DNA of 52,725 nucleotides from Clostridium tyrobutyricum DSM 2637 = ATCC 25755 = JCM 11008 (GTDB lineage: Bacteria; Bacillota; Clostridia; Clostridiales; Clostridiaceae), in assembly GCF_000359585.1 (NCBI RefSeq), contig NZ_APMH01000030.1, positions 1 to 52,725 of the forward strand. Direction: 5' to 3'. Numbering within the stretch: position 1 is the first letter of the stretch; every line of letters begins with the position of its first letter. The translations under genes and the position numbers were made by a program. Under the pieces are notes generated by a model. That model searched no databases. It had not been told where the DNA came from and was given only the letters and a program-made list of their open reading frames with translations. Shown here piece after piece: positions 9,142 to 16,831 of the stretch.

Positions 9142-9917
9142 AGAAAAGGAAAAAAGGTAAAGAGCCAGATGGTATGAGATGGATGCTTACTTATTTTGAT
9201 CTAATAACTTTGCTTATGATATTTTTTATTGTAATGTATTCAATGAGTCAGGTTGACCAAAACAAATACAAACAACTTTCTCAGTCATTAAAAGTAGCCA
9301 TGGGAGGTGGAAAAACTATAATAGGAACTGATAATACACCTAGTGTTAAGGACAATGTCAATCAGATAGATATACCTGAAAGAGACAATGGTCAAACCAC
9401 ATCCCAGACTGAACAGCAAAAATTTCAAAACTTAAAAAAAGAAGTAGATCAATATTTAAGCAAAAATGGAATGAGTAAAAGTGTAAGTACTTCAGTGGAT
9501 CAAAGAGGACTAGTTGTCAGTATAAATGATACATTGTTTTTTGATACAGGTAAAGCCGATATAAAGCCAAATATCAAGAATAAACTAATAGGAATAGGAA
9601 AGATAGTAAATCAACTTGGAAGTGCAATAAGAATAGAGGGACATACAGATAATGTTCCTATTAGTAACGGCATATATAAATCCAATTGGCAATTGTCAAG
9701 TGTCAGAGCGGCTAATGTTACTCAATTTTTACAAGATAAAGTCGGGATTAGTCCAGAAAAACTTACATCTGTAGGATATGGACAATACAGAGCAATTACA
9801 GATAATTCAACAGATGTTAATAAAGCTAAAAATAGACGTGTAGATATAATTATAGAAAATAGTAAATTTAATGACATTGACAGCAATACAGCAAACTCTC
9901 AAAATAATAAAAAATAA
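9138..9917 (+). CDS. motB: Flagellar motor stator protein MotB
   Basis: MotB (259 aa) has a short basic N terminus and one membrane helix starting at the motif WMLTYFDLITLLMIFF, whose Asp21 is the expected ion-carrying residue. A Gln/Ser-rich linker of about 70 residues follows. The C-terminal OmpA-like peptidoglycan-binding domain shows LFFDTGKADIKP and GHTDNVPISNGIYKSNW, then NRRVDIII. It anchors the stator to the wall. Translation is coupled to motA by a 4-bp overlap. Confidence 0.94.
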   Translation: MKKRKKGKEPDGMRWMLTYFDLITLLMIFFIVMYSMSQVDQNKYKQLSQSLKVAMGGGKTIIGTDNTPSVKDNVNQIDIPERDNGQTTSQTEQQKFQNLKKEVDQYLSKNGMSKSVSTSVDQRGLVVSINDTLFFDTGKADIKPNIKNKLIGIGKIVNQLGSAIRIEGHTDNVPISNGIYKSNWQLSSVRAANVTQFLQDKVGISPEKLTSVGYGQYRAITDNSTDVNKAKNRRVDIIIENSKFNDIDSNTANSQNNKK

Positions 9918-9945
9918 TGTATTACATAATATTTGACCCTTTTCT

Positions 9946-9981
9946 TAATTTAAATTAATATATATATATTAATTTAAATTA
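9946..9981. repeat. Perfect 36-bp all-A/T palindrome
   Basis: Bases 9946-9963 are the exact reverse complement of 9964-9981, with only A and T. It lies between motB and the trmN6 ribosome site. There is no T-run, so it is not an ordinary terminator; it could be a cruciform, an operator or a weak bidirectional stop. Confidence 0.85.
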
Positions 9982-10000
9982 TTGAAACGAGGGTATTTTT

Positions 10001-10768
10001 TTGAAATTAAAATTATTAAAAAATGATGAGACACTTGATGATTTACAACTTAACGGTATATGTATAATACAAAAAAGAGAAGCTTTCAGGTTTGGAGTGG
10101 ATGCAGTACTACTTGCTAATTTTGCCAAAGTAAAATCAAAGATGAAAGTAATAGATTTATGTAGTGGCACTGGAATAATTCCATTTATATTAGCAGGAAA
10201 GACCAATGCAGAGCACATAACTGGTATCGAAATACAAAAAGATATGGTTGATATGGCGAAACGCTCTGCTTGTTTTAATAATATGAAGCAAAGGCTTGAA
10301 TTCATACATAAAGATCTATCAGACTTGAATTTTATGAATAGTTTGTCTAAAGTAGATATAGTTACTGTAAATCCGCCATATAAATTAAAAAATTCAGGTA
10401 TTGTAAGTAAGGATGATAAGAATGCTATAGCGCGACATGAAATATGCTGTACTTTAGAAGATGTAATAAAAGCTGCTAAGAGTGTATTAAAGGATAATGG
10501 AAAGCTGTATATGATTCATAGACCGGAGCGTATTGTAGATATAATGTATATTATGAGAAAGTATTCAATAGAGCCTAAACTTATGAGAATGGTTCAACCA
10601 ACTATTAATAAAGCTCCCAATATGGTTTTAATAGAAGGTAAGAATAATGGAGGGAAATTTCTAAAGTGGGAAGCCCCTCTTGCAATTCATAGGGAAAATG
10701 GTGATTATACTGAAGAAATAAATATCATATATGGAAGAAATGAGAGTGATAAAAATGGCAATAGGTAA
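10001..10768 (+). CDS. trmN6: tRNA1(Val) (adenine-37-N6)-methyltransferase family protein (YabB)
   Basis: This class I SAM-dependent methyltransferase (255 aa) probably methylates an adenine base in tRNA or rRNA. It shows the SAM-binding motif VIDLCSGTGIIPF and the amino-methyltransferase catalytic NPPY (VTVNPPYK), as in TrmN6/YfiC and B. subtilis YabB. The start is TTG with GAGGG seven bases upstream. It overlaps rsmI by about 14 bases, the same yabB-yabC arrangement as in Bacillus (which has yazA between). Confidence 0.88.
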   Translation: MKLKLLKNDETLDDLQLNGICIIQKREAFRFGVDAVLLANFAKVKSKMKVIDLCSGTGIIPFILAGKTNAEHITGIEIQKDMVDMAKRSACFNNMKQRLEFIHKDLSDLNFMNSLSKVDIVTVNPPYKLKNSGIVSKDDKNAIARHEICCTLEDVIKAAKSVLKDNGKLYMIHRPERIVDIMYIMRKYSIEPKLMRMVQPTINKAPNMVLIEGKNNGGKFLKWEAPLAIHRENGDYTEEINIIYGRNESDKNGNR

Positions 10769-11600
10769 ACTCTTTTTGGTTCCTACGCCTATAGGAAATT
10801 TACAGGACATAACACTGAGGGCATTAGATGTATTAAAAAAAGTTGATATAATAGCAGCGGAAGATACCAGGCAGACTCTAAAGCTTTTAAATCATTTTGA
10901 GATAAAAAAGGCTCTTGTAAGTTATCATAAATTTAATGAAAATAATAAAAGTTCTGTGCTGATAAACAAAATTAGAGAAGGAAAAAACATAGCAATTGTA
11001 AGTGATGCAGGAACACCTGGAATTTCTGATCCAGGAAGTGTTATAGCAAAAAAATGTATAGAAGAAGGAATCGACTTTGAGGTTCTTACTGGAGCTACAG
11101 CTATAACTACGGCACTTGTCTACTCGGGATTGGACAGCAGTCATTTTACTTTTAGAGGATTTCTACCGAGGCAAAATAAAGATAAAATAAAGATAATAGA
11201 AGAGCTAAAGGATAGAACAGATACTTTGATTTTTTATGAGTCACCTCATAGATTAAAGGATACATTATCATTTTTAAAGAATAATCTGGGAAATAGAAAA
11301 ATAGCTATATGTAGAGAACTTACAAAAATCCATGAAGAAATATTAAGATTTACTATTGAAGAGGCCTTATTGTATTACAGAGATCAAAATATAAAGGGTG
11401 AGATAGTATTAGTAGTAAGTGGAAAGTCTGAAGAAGAAGTCATAGAAGAAAAAAAGAAAACTTGGGTTAATATAAGTATTGAGGATCATATAAAAAATTA
11501 TATGGATGGAGGACTAGATAAAAAGGAAGCTATTAAAAAAGTGGCGAAGGATAGAAATATATCTAAATCCGACATTTATAAGCATTCTATAGGATTATAG
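10755..11600 (+). CDS. rsmI: 16S rRNA C1402 ribose 2'-O-methyltransferase
   Basis: RsmI (281 aa) modifies the ribosomal P site using SAM. The tetrapyrrole-methylase fold is clear from GKLFLVPTPIGNLQDIT at the N terminus, AAEDTRQTLKLL, the glycine-rich SDAGTPGISDPG and FYESPHRL. The longest frame starts at 10731, but ATG 10755 gives the conserved MAIGKLFLVPTPIGNL N terminus, downstream of GAGAGTG. It overlaps the trmN6 stop by 14 bases. It lies in the yabB-yabC-abrB neighbourhood as in B. subtilis. Confidence 0.92.
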   Translation: MAIGKLFLVPTPIGNLQDITLRALDVLKKVDIIAAEDTRQTLKLLNHFEIKKALVSYHKFNENNKSSVLINKIREGKNIAIVSDAGTPGISDPGSVIAKKCIEEGIDFEVLTGATAITTALVYSGLDSSHFTFRGFLPRQNKDKIKIIEELKDRTDTLIFYESPHRLKDTLSFLKNNLGNRKIAICRELTKIHEEILRFTIEEALLYYRDQNIKGEIVLVVSGKSEEEVIEEKKKTWVNISIEDHIKNYMDGGLDKKEAIKKVAKDRNISKSDIYKHSIGL

Positions 11601-12060
11601 TACTTATACAACCTTTTTAATTTAAAGATTGATATTAATTACATAAAATAATTTCTATAAATTGACTTATTGTGAAAACTGATCTAAGAAAAGCTTTAGA
11701 TTATTAATAAACACGTACATATAATTTTAAATTATAATATTTTTAAAAAATATACTGCAAAAGTTGTGATATTGTTAATTTTATTGTATAATAATAAACA
11801 TGAGTTTAAATTGATAATAAATCATCAGTTTGCATCTTTAATTTAATTGTACATGACAATATATATAGCGGTACACTTTCGACTTTTTAATACTTCAAAT
11901 CTAAATTATTGGCATTTCAGTTAGAAATTTATCTATCTTATTATTAAGTGGATCTAAATTTTGTAGCAATTTGTAGTAATATGCTAATAGTATTATTAAA
12001 ATTTTGAGTATTGTCACTAGCATTTGTTAAGGAATAGTTAATAGGGGGAGGTACAGAATT
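11601..12060 (+). promoter_or_regulatory. 460-bp leader region of the NlpC/P60 gene, with a sigma-A-like promoter
   Basis: A good promoter is seen: TTGTGA (11764-11769), a 17-base spacer and TATAAT (11787-11792). Transcription from it would give an untranslated leader of about 260 bases before the TTG start at 12061. Small inverted repeats (TGATAATAAATCA near 11812; ATGCTA/TAGCAT near 11980-12025) are present. No known riboswitch, including the ydaO/c-di-AMP class often linked to wall hydrolases, was recognised. Otherwise the stretch is featureless AT-rich DNA. Confidence 0.55.
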
Positions 12061-13155
12061 TTGAATAGAAAAACTATATCTGTTGCTATCGCGTTAACGT
12101 TAGCATTGTCAACAGGTGGAAGTGTTTTGGCTGCACCAAGTAGTACAAGCTCTATAAATCAAGTCAAACAACAACAGCAGGAACTGCAAATCAGGGTTGA
12201 AAAATTAGACAATCAGATATCACAAGTATTAGATAAAATTAACAACAATAAGAATGACATTAAAACTATAGCTAAAAATATAGATCAAAATAAACAAAAT
12301 TTAAAAAAAGCAGAAGATAGTATAAATACTCAACAACAGTTATTTAATAAAAGGGCAAGGGCAATGTACATAAATGGTGTAGATAGCTATCTTGGTGTAA
12401 TACTGAATTCAAGCAGTATAAATGATTTTATGTCAAGAGTAGATACAGTAAAAAGAGTAATGACTTCGGATAAAAATGTAATAAGTGATTTAAAGGACAA
12501 AAAGCAACAATTAGCACAGGAAAGAGAAAAATTAAATAGTGAAAGCAATAAACTTCTTGCGCTAAAGACTGATAATGAGAATAAATTAGCCAAGCTTAAT
12601 AGTGATAAATCTACACAAACTAAATTAATAGCAGATTTAGACAAAAAAGAAAAAGCTCTTGAGGCAGCATCTGCAAATGCTGAAAGTAAAAGAGTGGTAG
12701 CTGTAGCAGCGGTTAATGTACAAAAAGTTAGGGAAGCGGCACCTAGAATTCAATCATCTTCATCAGGAAATTCTCAATCTATTTCAAGAGGTGGATCGGC
12801 AGCATCTGCGTCCTCAAGTGCAGTAGTAGCTTATGCATCTAATTTTTTAGGGGTTCCTTATGTTTGGGGTGGAACAACTCCATCTGGATTTGATTGTTCA
12901 GGATTTGTTCAATATGTATATGCTCACTTTGGAATTTCACTTCCAAGAGTTTCACAGGATCAACAAAATGTAGGTACTCCTGTATCTAGATCAGATCTTC
13001 AACCAGGAGATTTGGTATTCTTCGGATCACCTGCATATCATGTAGGAATATATGTAGGAAATGGTTCATACATAAATGCACCTAAAACTGGTGATGTAAT
13101 TAAAATAGCTCCAGTAGACAGATCAGATTTTAGTGGTGGCAGAAGGGTTAATTAA
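12061..13155 (+). CDS. Secreted peptidoglycan hydrolase, coiled coil plus NlpC/P60
   Basis: The 364-aa protein has a signal peptide (about 1-25, ending in VLAAPSS) and a long Gln/Lys/Asp-rich coiled coil (about 30-210, similar in type to PcsB/CwlO). A Ser-rich linker follows, then a C-terminal NlpC/P60 domain (about 248-364). Catalytic Cys lies in FDCSGFVQ and His in YHVGIYVG. The third, polar position reads NAP, where HAP is common. Such enzymes cut the D-Glu to diamino acid peptide bond for growth or cell separation. The start is TTG after GGGGGAGG. Terminators bound it downstream. Confidence 0.92.
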   Translation: MNRKTISVAIALTLALSTGGSVLAAPSSTSSINQVKQQQQELQIRVEKLDNQISQVLDKINNNKNDIKTIAKNIDQNKQNLKKAEDSINTQQQLFNKRARAMYINGVDSYLGVILNSSSINDFMSRVDTVKRVMTSDKNVISDLKDKKQQLAQEREKLNSESNKLLALKTDNENKLAKLNSDKSTQTKLIADLDKKEKALEAASANAESKRVVAVAAVNVQKVREAAPRIQSSSSGNSQSISRGGSAASASSSAVVAYASNFLGVPYVWGGTTPSGFDCSGFVQYVYAHFGISLPRVSQDQQNVGTPVSRSDLQPGDLVFFGSPAYHVGIYVGNGSYINAPKTGDVIKIAPVDRSDFSGGRRVN

Positions 13156-13165
13156 TGTTTTTTCT

Positions 13166-13206
13166 AAGGATACATAGTAATAAGACTATGTATCCTTTAA
13201 TTTTTA
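13166..13206 (+). terminator. Intrinsic terminator after NlpC/P60 gene
   Basis: A perfect 13-bp stem (13166-13178 with 13185-13197) with a 6-base loop is followed by TTAATTTTTATT. Confidence 0.88.
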
Positions 13207-13249
13207 TTCTATATACCATTATGAATATTTGAATTAAATTATTACAATA

Positions 13250-13282
13250 AAAAATAGGCTATTCTAAAATAGCCTGTTTTTA
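13250..13282. terminator. Bidirectional terminator downstream of abrB
   Basis: AGGCTATT (13256-13263) pairs with AATAGCCT (13268-13275). The hairpin has T-runs on both strands: GTTTTT to the right and the complement of AAAAAAT to the left. It serves abrB (minus) and is a second stop for the hydrolase gene. Confidence 0.82.
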
Positions 13283-13290
13283 CAGAAGAA

Positions 13291-13536
13291 TTATCTTCCT
13301 TCTTTTAATTCATTTAAACAATTCTTGCATATATTTTTTCCTTTGTAATTTACAACATCTCTTGCATCACCACAGAAGATACATGCTGGTTCATATTTCT
13401 TTAATATGATTTGTTCACCATCCACGTATATTTCTAAAGCATCTTTTTCAGCAATGTCTAAAGTCCTTCTTAATTCTATAGGAATTACAATTCTTCCTAG
13501 CTCGTCCACTCTTCTTACAACACCTGTTGATTTCAT
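13291..13536 (-). CDS. abrB: Transition-state regulator AbrB
   Basis: This 81-aa DNA-binding protein has an N-terminal swapped-hairpin (AbrB/SpoVT) domain almost identical to B. subtilis AbrB: MKSTGVVRRVDELGRIVIPI, then ELRRTL and KDALEIYVD. The C terminus differs. It holds CIFC (52-55) and CKNC (70-73), a probable zinc-binding pair absent from Bacillus AbrB. In clostridia AbrB homologues control the shift from acid production to solventogenesis and sporulation. The start is ATG behind GGGAGG; a strong promoter lies upstream. Synteny (yabC - abrB - metS) agrees. Confidence 0.95.
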   Translation of the reverse strand: MKSTGVVRRVDELGRIVIPIELRRTLDIAEKDALEIYVDGEQIILKKYEPACIFCGDARDVVNYKGKNICKNCLNELKEGR

Positions 13537-13581
13537 TTATTTTCCTCCCTAAGTTCCATAATTCGACATGAGTATAATTAA

Positions 13582-13610
13582 ATAGTAGCAAAAATTACAT
13601 TAAAAGTCAA
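13582..13610 (-). promoter_or_regulatory. Sigma-A promoter of abrB
   Basis: On the minus strand TTGACT (13610-13605), a 17-base spacer and TACTAT (13587-13582) form a near-consensus promoter. Transcription would start about 40 bases before the abrB ATG. The remaining 13611-13929 region toward the CCA enzyme is AT-rich; nothing else was recognised in it. Confidence 0.75.
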
Positions 13611-13929
13611 TAGATTTTCAAAAAATATTTACATATTTCTTATTAAATGACATTGGAGTGTTAATATAGTAGCTATAAATATAAGATTAATATATCCTAT
13701 AAACCTAGTCATATGAACTATTTTAAAAGATTATAGTTCTAAAAAATTAATAGGAAAAAAATATTAAAATTTTATTTATAATAAAATAGTTATTATATGG
13801 TTAATAAGAAATATATGTCGAAAATATTGTGTAATGGAGAATACTTTATTTATTGTATTAAAAGTAATTTTATATAGGAATAAATTACTTTTATATGATA
13901 GAATAGTATTTAAAGTAGGTGATATATAT

Positions 13930-15324
13930 ATGGATTATATAAAACAATTTATTAAAAATTTGGATCCAATATTAAATGAAATTGGTGGAAATGTTTACCT
14001 GGTTGGAGGATATATAAGAGATAAATTGATAAGTTATAGAAATAAACCCAAGGATGCAGATTTTATATATGATGGAAATATAGAAAAGTTGATAAAAAGG
14101 CTTGAGAAATTGGAATATAAATTTTTCCCAATAAAAAAATCAGCAGGAATATATAGATGTTTGTTAGATGAAAATATTATAGATATTTCTGAAATTAAAG
14201 GAAATTCTATCGAGGAAGATTTAAGTAAAAGGGATTTTACGGTAAATGCCATCGCAATGAAAGTATTACAAAATAAAATAATAGATCCCTTTTATGGAAG
14301 AAGGGCTATTAAAAATAAAATAATTAAATCAGTATCTAAGGAGAGCTTTAATAATGATCCTATAAGAATTTTAAGAGGAATAAGGCTGTATTTGACATTA
14401 GGAATGCATTTTAATAAGGAGACAGAAGATATGCTTGTTAAAGAAGCATATAAGATTTCTGAGGCACCAAAGGAACGAATTCTCTCTGAATTAATGACTA
14501 TGATAGAAAATGATACAGAAGGAAAAGTTTTTGAGTTATTGGATACTTTTTCAGTGCTTAAGTATTTAATACCATATACAGAAGAGTTAAAAACTATTGG
14601 AAAATGTAAATATCACGTAGAAGATGTTTTTACCCACAGTAATTTAACTTATAAGGTTTTTAAAGATATTGTAAAACAAAGAATAAATATAAAAGGTATT
14701 GATTTAATTGAATTTAACAGCAAAATTGGAGAGTTTAGTATTAGAGAATATATTGCACTTGTTTGTTTCTTACATGATATAGGAAAGTACAAGGCTTATA
14801 CAAAAAATAGTGATGGAAGTATAAGTTTTTCTGGACATGAAGAGATTGGATCACAAATATGTAAAGCAATATGTGAAAATTTAAGATTTCCTAAAAAAGC
14901 ATCTAAGTTTGTAGAGGATATTGTAGGAGCTCATATGTATCCACTTAAGTATTTTAAAGATACTGCAGACAATAAAAGAAAAAATTATTATAAATTTTTC
15001 TCCAGGTATGATAAGCTTTCAAAAGTTATACTTATAGTTTCATTTTGTGATAATTATGCTACCAGGATGCTTTTAGATAAAGAAAACGAAAAAGAAAAAT
15101 ATAAAAGGTTTGTTGAAGATATGCTTCATGAATATGATGTATATGCTGAAATAAAAAATAATAAAATTATAGATGGGAATTATATTGAAGATATTTTAGG
15201 TGAAACAGGTTCTATTGTTGGGGATGTTATAAAAAATATGGATGAGTTCAGGTACTTGAAAAGGATAAATACAAAAGAGGAAGCTATAGAATACGTCAAA
15301 AAAATAAAGCTGGCTAGATTATAA
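13930..15324 (+). CDS. cca: CCA tRNA nucleotidyltransferase / poly(A) polymerase family protein with HD domain
   Basis: A class II nucleotidyltransferase (464 aa) that probably adds or repairs the 3' CCA of tRNA. The head domain shows YLVGGYIRDKL and the metal-binding DAD in KPKDADFIYDG. The ERDFTVNA-type motif appears as SKRDFTVNAIAMK, then NDPIRILRGIRL of the RNA-binding neck. A C-terminal HD hydrolase domain carries FLHDIGKYKAY. The frame is open from 13834, but ATG 13930 follows a good AGGTGA and gives the family-typical N terminus. Poly(A) polymerase is possible; the HD domain favours the CCA enzyme. It is convergent with the Cys-rich gene. Confidence 0.85.
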   Translation: MDYIKQFIKNLDPILNEIGGNVYLVGGYIRDKLISYRNKPKDADFIYDGNIEKLIKRLEKLEYKFFPIKKSAGIYRCLLDENIIDISEIKGNSIEEDLSKRDFTVNAIAMKVLQNKIIDPFYGRRAIKNKIIKSVSKESFNNDPIRILRGIRLYLTLGMHFNKETEDMLVKEAYKISEAPKERILSELMTMIENDTEGKVFELLDTFSVLKYLIPYTEELKTIGKCKYHVEDVFTHSNLTYKVFKDIVKQRINIKGIDLIEFNSKIGEFSIREYIALVCFLHDIGKYKAYTKNSDGSISFSGHEEIGSQICKAICENLRFPKKASKFVEDIVGAHMYPLKYFKDTADNKRKNYYKFFSRYDKLSKVILIVSFCDNYATRMLLDKENEKEKYKRFVEDMLHEYDVYAEIKNNKIIDGNYIEDILGETGSIVGDVIKNMDEFRYLKRINTKEEAIEYVKKIKLARL

Positions 15325-15342
15325 TATATGTTTAGTTATTGA

Positions 15343-15460
15343 CAAACAAACTTATCCACAGTGTGGATAAGTTTGTTTGAATTTATGTCTAAATTAATAG
15401 TGACAATGATATAAAGTTATACACAGAAAATGTGTATAACTTTATATGTATTGTGTATAA
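15343..15460. repeat. DnaA-box cluster 1: two perfect inverted pairs plus one more box
   Basis: Five exact TTATNCACA boxes lie in about 110 bp. Boxes at 15352-15360 (TTATCCACA) and 15362-15370 (reverse) form the core of a 37-bp inverted repeat (15343-15379, one centre base). Boxes at 15417-15425 (TTATACACA) and 15431-15439 (reverse) form the core of a 17-bp-arm inverted repeat (15409-15447, GAAAA loop). A fifth box lies at 15452-15460 (reverse). The cluster lies between convergent genes, so the hairpins may also stop transcription. The box match is seen directly; DnaA binding is inferred. Confidence 0.8.
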
Positions 15461-15474
15461 GTTTATAAAATTAA

Positions 15475-16128
15475 TTATTTATCGATAGTTTGAAATGTAG
15501 AGACTATGAAATCAAATTCACCAGGATCAGTTATTTCACCATAATTATCTTCTGATATTCCAGGATAATAATATAATATAAATTTTTCTCTTGTAATAAT
15601 ATCCTGTATTATTATATATTTTTTATCATTTCCTACATTTTGAAGAGTTGCCAAGGTGGTATATTTGCTGTCTTGATTGGTTTTATTATTTGTAAGCGTC
15701 AAATTGAAATTATAGTGTTTTGTGACATTTATCTTTTTTCTATCACAGTAGGCAATAAATGAGTCGCTTTTACATGCCAGACAACTGCCGAATTTACAAT
15801 CAATTGTACAATTAAGACATTGACAAGAGCTGCAATTTTTCAGTTGTTCAATTGATTCTAGGTTATCTTCTTTATAGGTGTTTAAAAGATATATATATTT
15901 ATCACTTTTGAATTTATTAAAAAAGCTGCCGTGTTTAATTTCTGATTCAGTAGATTCGAGTAGATCCATATACTTTTTTAATATATCAAGCTTTACTACA
16001 TATTTTCTTCTAGATAAAATAACATTATCTAAAAAAGGGGATACATTATCTATTGCATAACTTATATCTACAAATAATTTTCCATAATGAGTTTTTTCAT
16101 GATTTATAAATTCATCAACTTTACTCAT
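15475..16128 (-). CDS. Cys-rich protein of the PspA operon (probable zinc-binding)
   Basis: A 217-aa protein of unrecognised family. Residues 1-95 are helical and charged. A dense cysteine cluster (reading CSSCQCLNC, then CKFGSCLAC and a later Cys) lies around residues 98-130, likely binding zinc. The C-terminal third is beta-rich (VGNDKKYIIIQDIITREKF). There is no signal peptide. The start is ATG 16128 behind GAGGTGA rather than the frame's first codon at 16155. It follows pspA closely on the same strand; in B. subtilis a zinc-ribbon gene (ydjG) similarly follows the PspA gene ydjF. Functional link is inference. Confidence 0.7.
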   Translation of the reverse strand: MSKVDEFINHEKTHYGKLFVDISYAIDNVSPFLDNVILSRRKYVVKLDILKKYMDLLESTESEIKHGSFFNKFKSDKYIYLLNTYKEDNLESIEQLKNCSSCQCLNCTIDCKFGSCLACKSDSFIAYCDRKKINVTKHYNFNLTLTNNKTNQDSKYTTLATLQNVGNDKKYIIIQDIITREKFILYYYPGISEDNYGEITDPGEFDFIVSTFQTIDK

Positions 16129-16157
16129 TGTTTTCACCTCATTAAAGTTTAACATGT

Positions 16158-16814
16158 CTATTGATTATTATTTTTATACTTTTTAAGTTCTTCATCTAAG
16201 TTGACTTCATCTAATTTCTCAAACTCTTTATCCAATGAATTATCGTCCCTTAAATCTTCAAGTCCTTTAGACAAAGCTTCTTTTTTTTGAATCTTTCTTT
16301 CGACTTCATCTAAGTTTATTCTATTACTTCCATCATCTACGTTTGCAAGAATTTCATTTACCTTTTTACTTGCTTCAGCATTGTTATATCTTGCAGCAGC
16401 TTCATCTCTATAATTTCTGGCTTTTTGAATTTCATCTTCCAATTCTTTTAACTTTATTTTTATAGCTTCACCTTTAGAATAGGCATCTTTATAGCTTGTC
16501 TCTAAAGATGCATAGGTTTTATCTGCTGTTATTTTTCTTTCCAGGGCTTTTTTTGCCAACTCCTCATTACCCTTATTTAATGCTAGTTTGACTTTACTGT
16601 CAAATTCTTCGGAAGTTCTTTTTGAATCCTCCATCTTCTTTTTTATTTCATGAACATTGCCAAGTATTTGAGCAGATGATAATTTTGCTTTATTTAAGCT
16701 ATCCTCCATGTCACGTAATTTTTGGCCTAAAAGTTCTATAGGGTTTTCAACCTCATCTAATTTATTATTTATCTTAGCCCTGAAGATATTTGATACTCTT
16801 TTAAAAACACTCAT
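16158..16814 (-). CDS. pspA: PspA/IM30 (ESCRT-III-like) membrane-maintenance protein
   Basis: This 218-aa, almost wholly helical, charged protein fits the PspA/Vipp1 family. It begins MSVFKRVSNIFRAKINNKLDEVENP, with an amphipathic helix followed by the typical ENPIELLGQKLRDMED. Coiled-coil helices run through about residue 185 and the tail is acidic. PspA proteins polymerise on stressed membranes and limit ion leakage. The neighbours are a Ser-rich membrane protein upstream and a Cys-rich protein downstream, an operon resembling B. subtilis ydjFGH. Confidence 0.88.
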   Translation of the reverse strand: MSVFKRVSNIFRAKINNKLDEVENPIELLGQKLRDMEDSLNKAKLSSAQILGNVHEIKKKMEDSKRTSEEFDSKVKLALNKGNEELAKKALERKITADKTYASLETSYKDAYSKGEAIKIKLKELEDEIQKARNYRDEAAARYNNAEASKKVNEILANVDDGSNRINLDEVERKIQKKEALSKGLEDLRDDNSLDKEFEKLDEVNLDEELKKYKNNNQ

Positions 16815-16831
16815 TTAATTAACCTCCTTAA

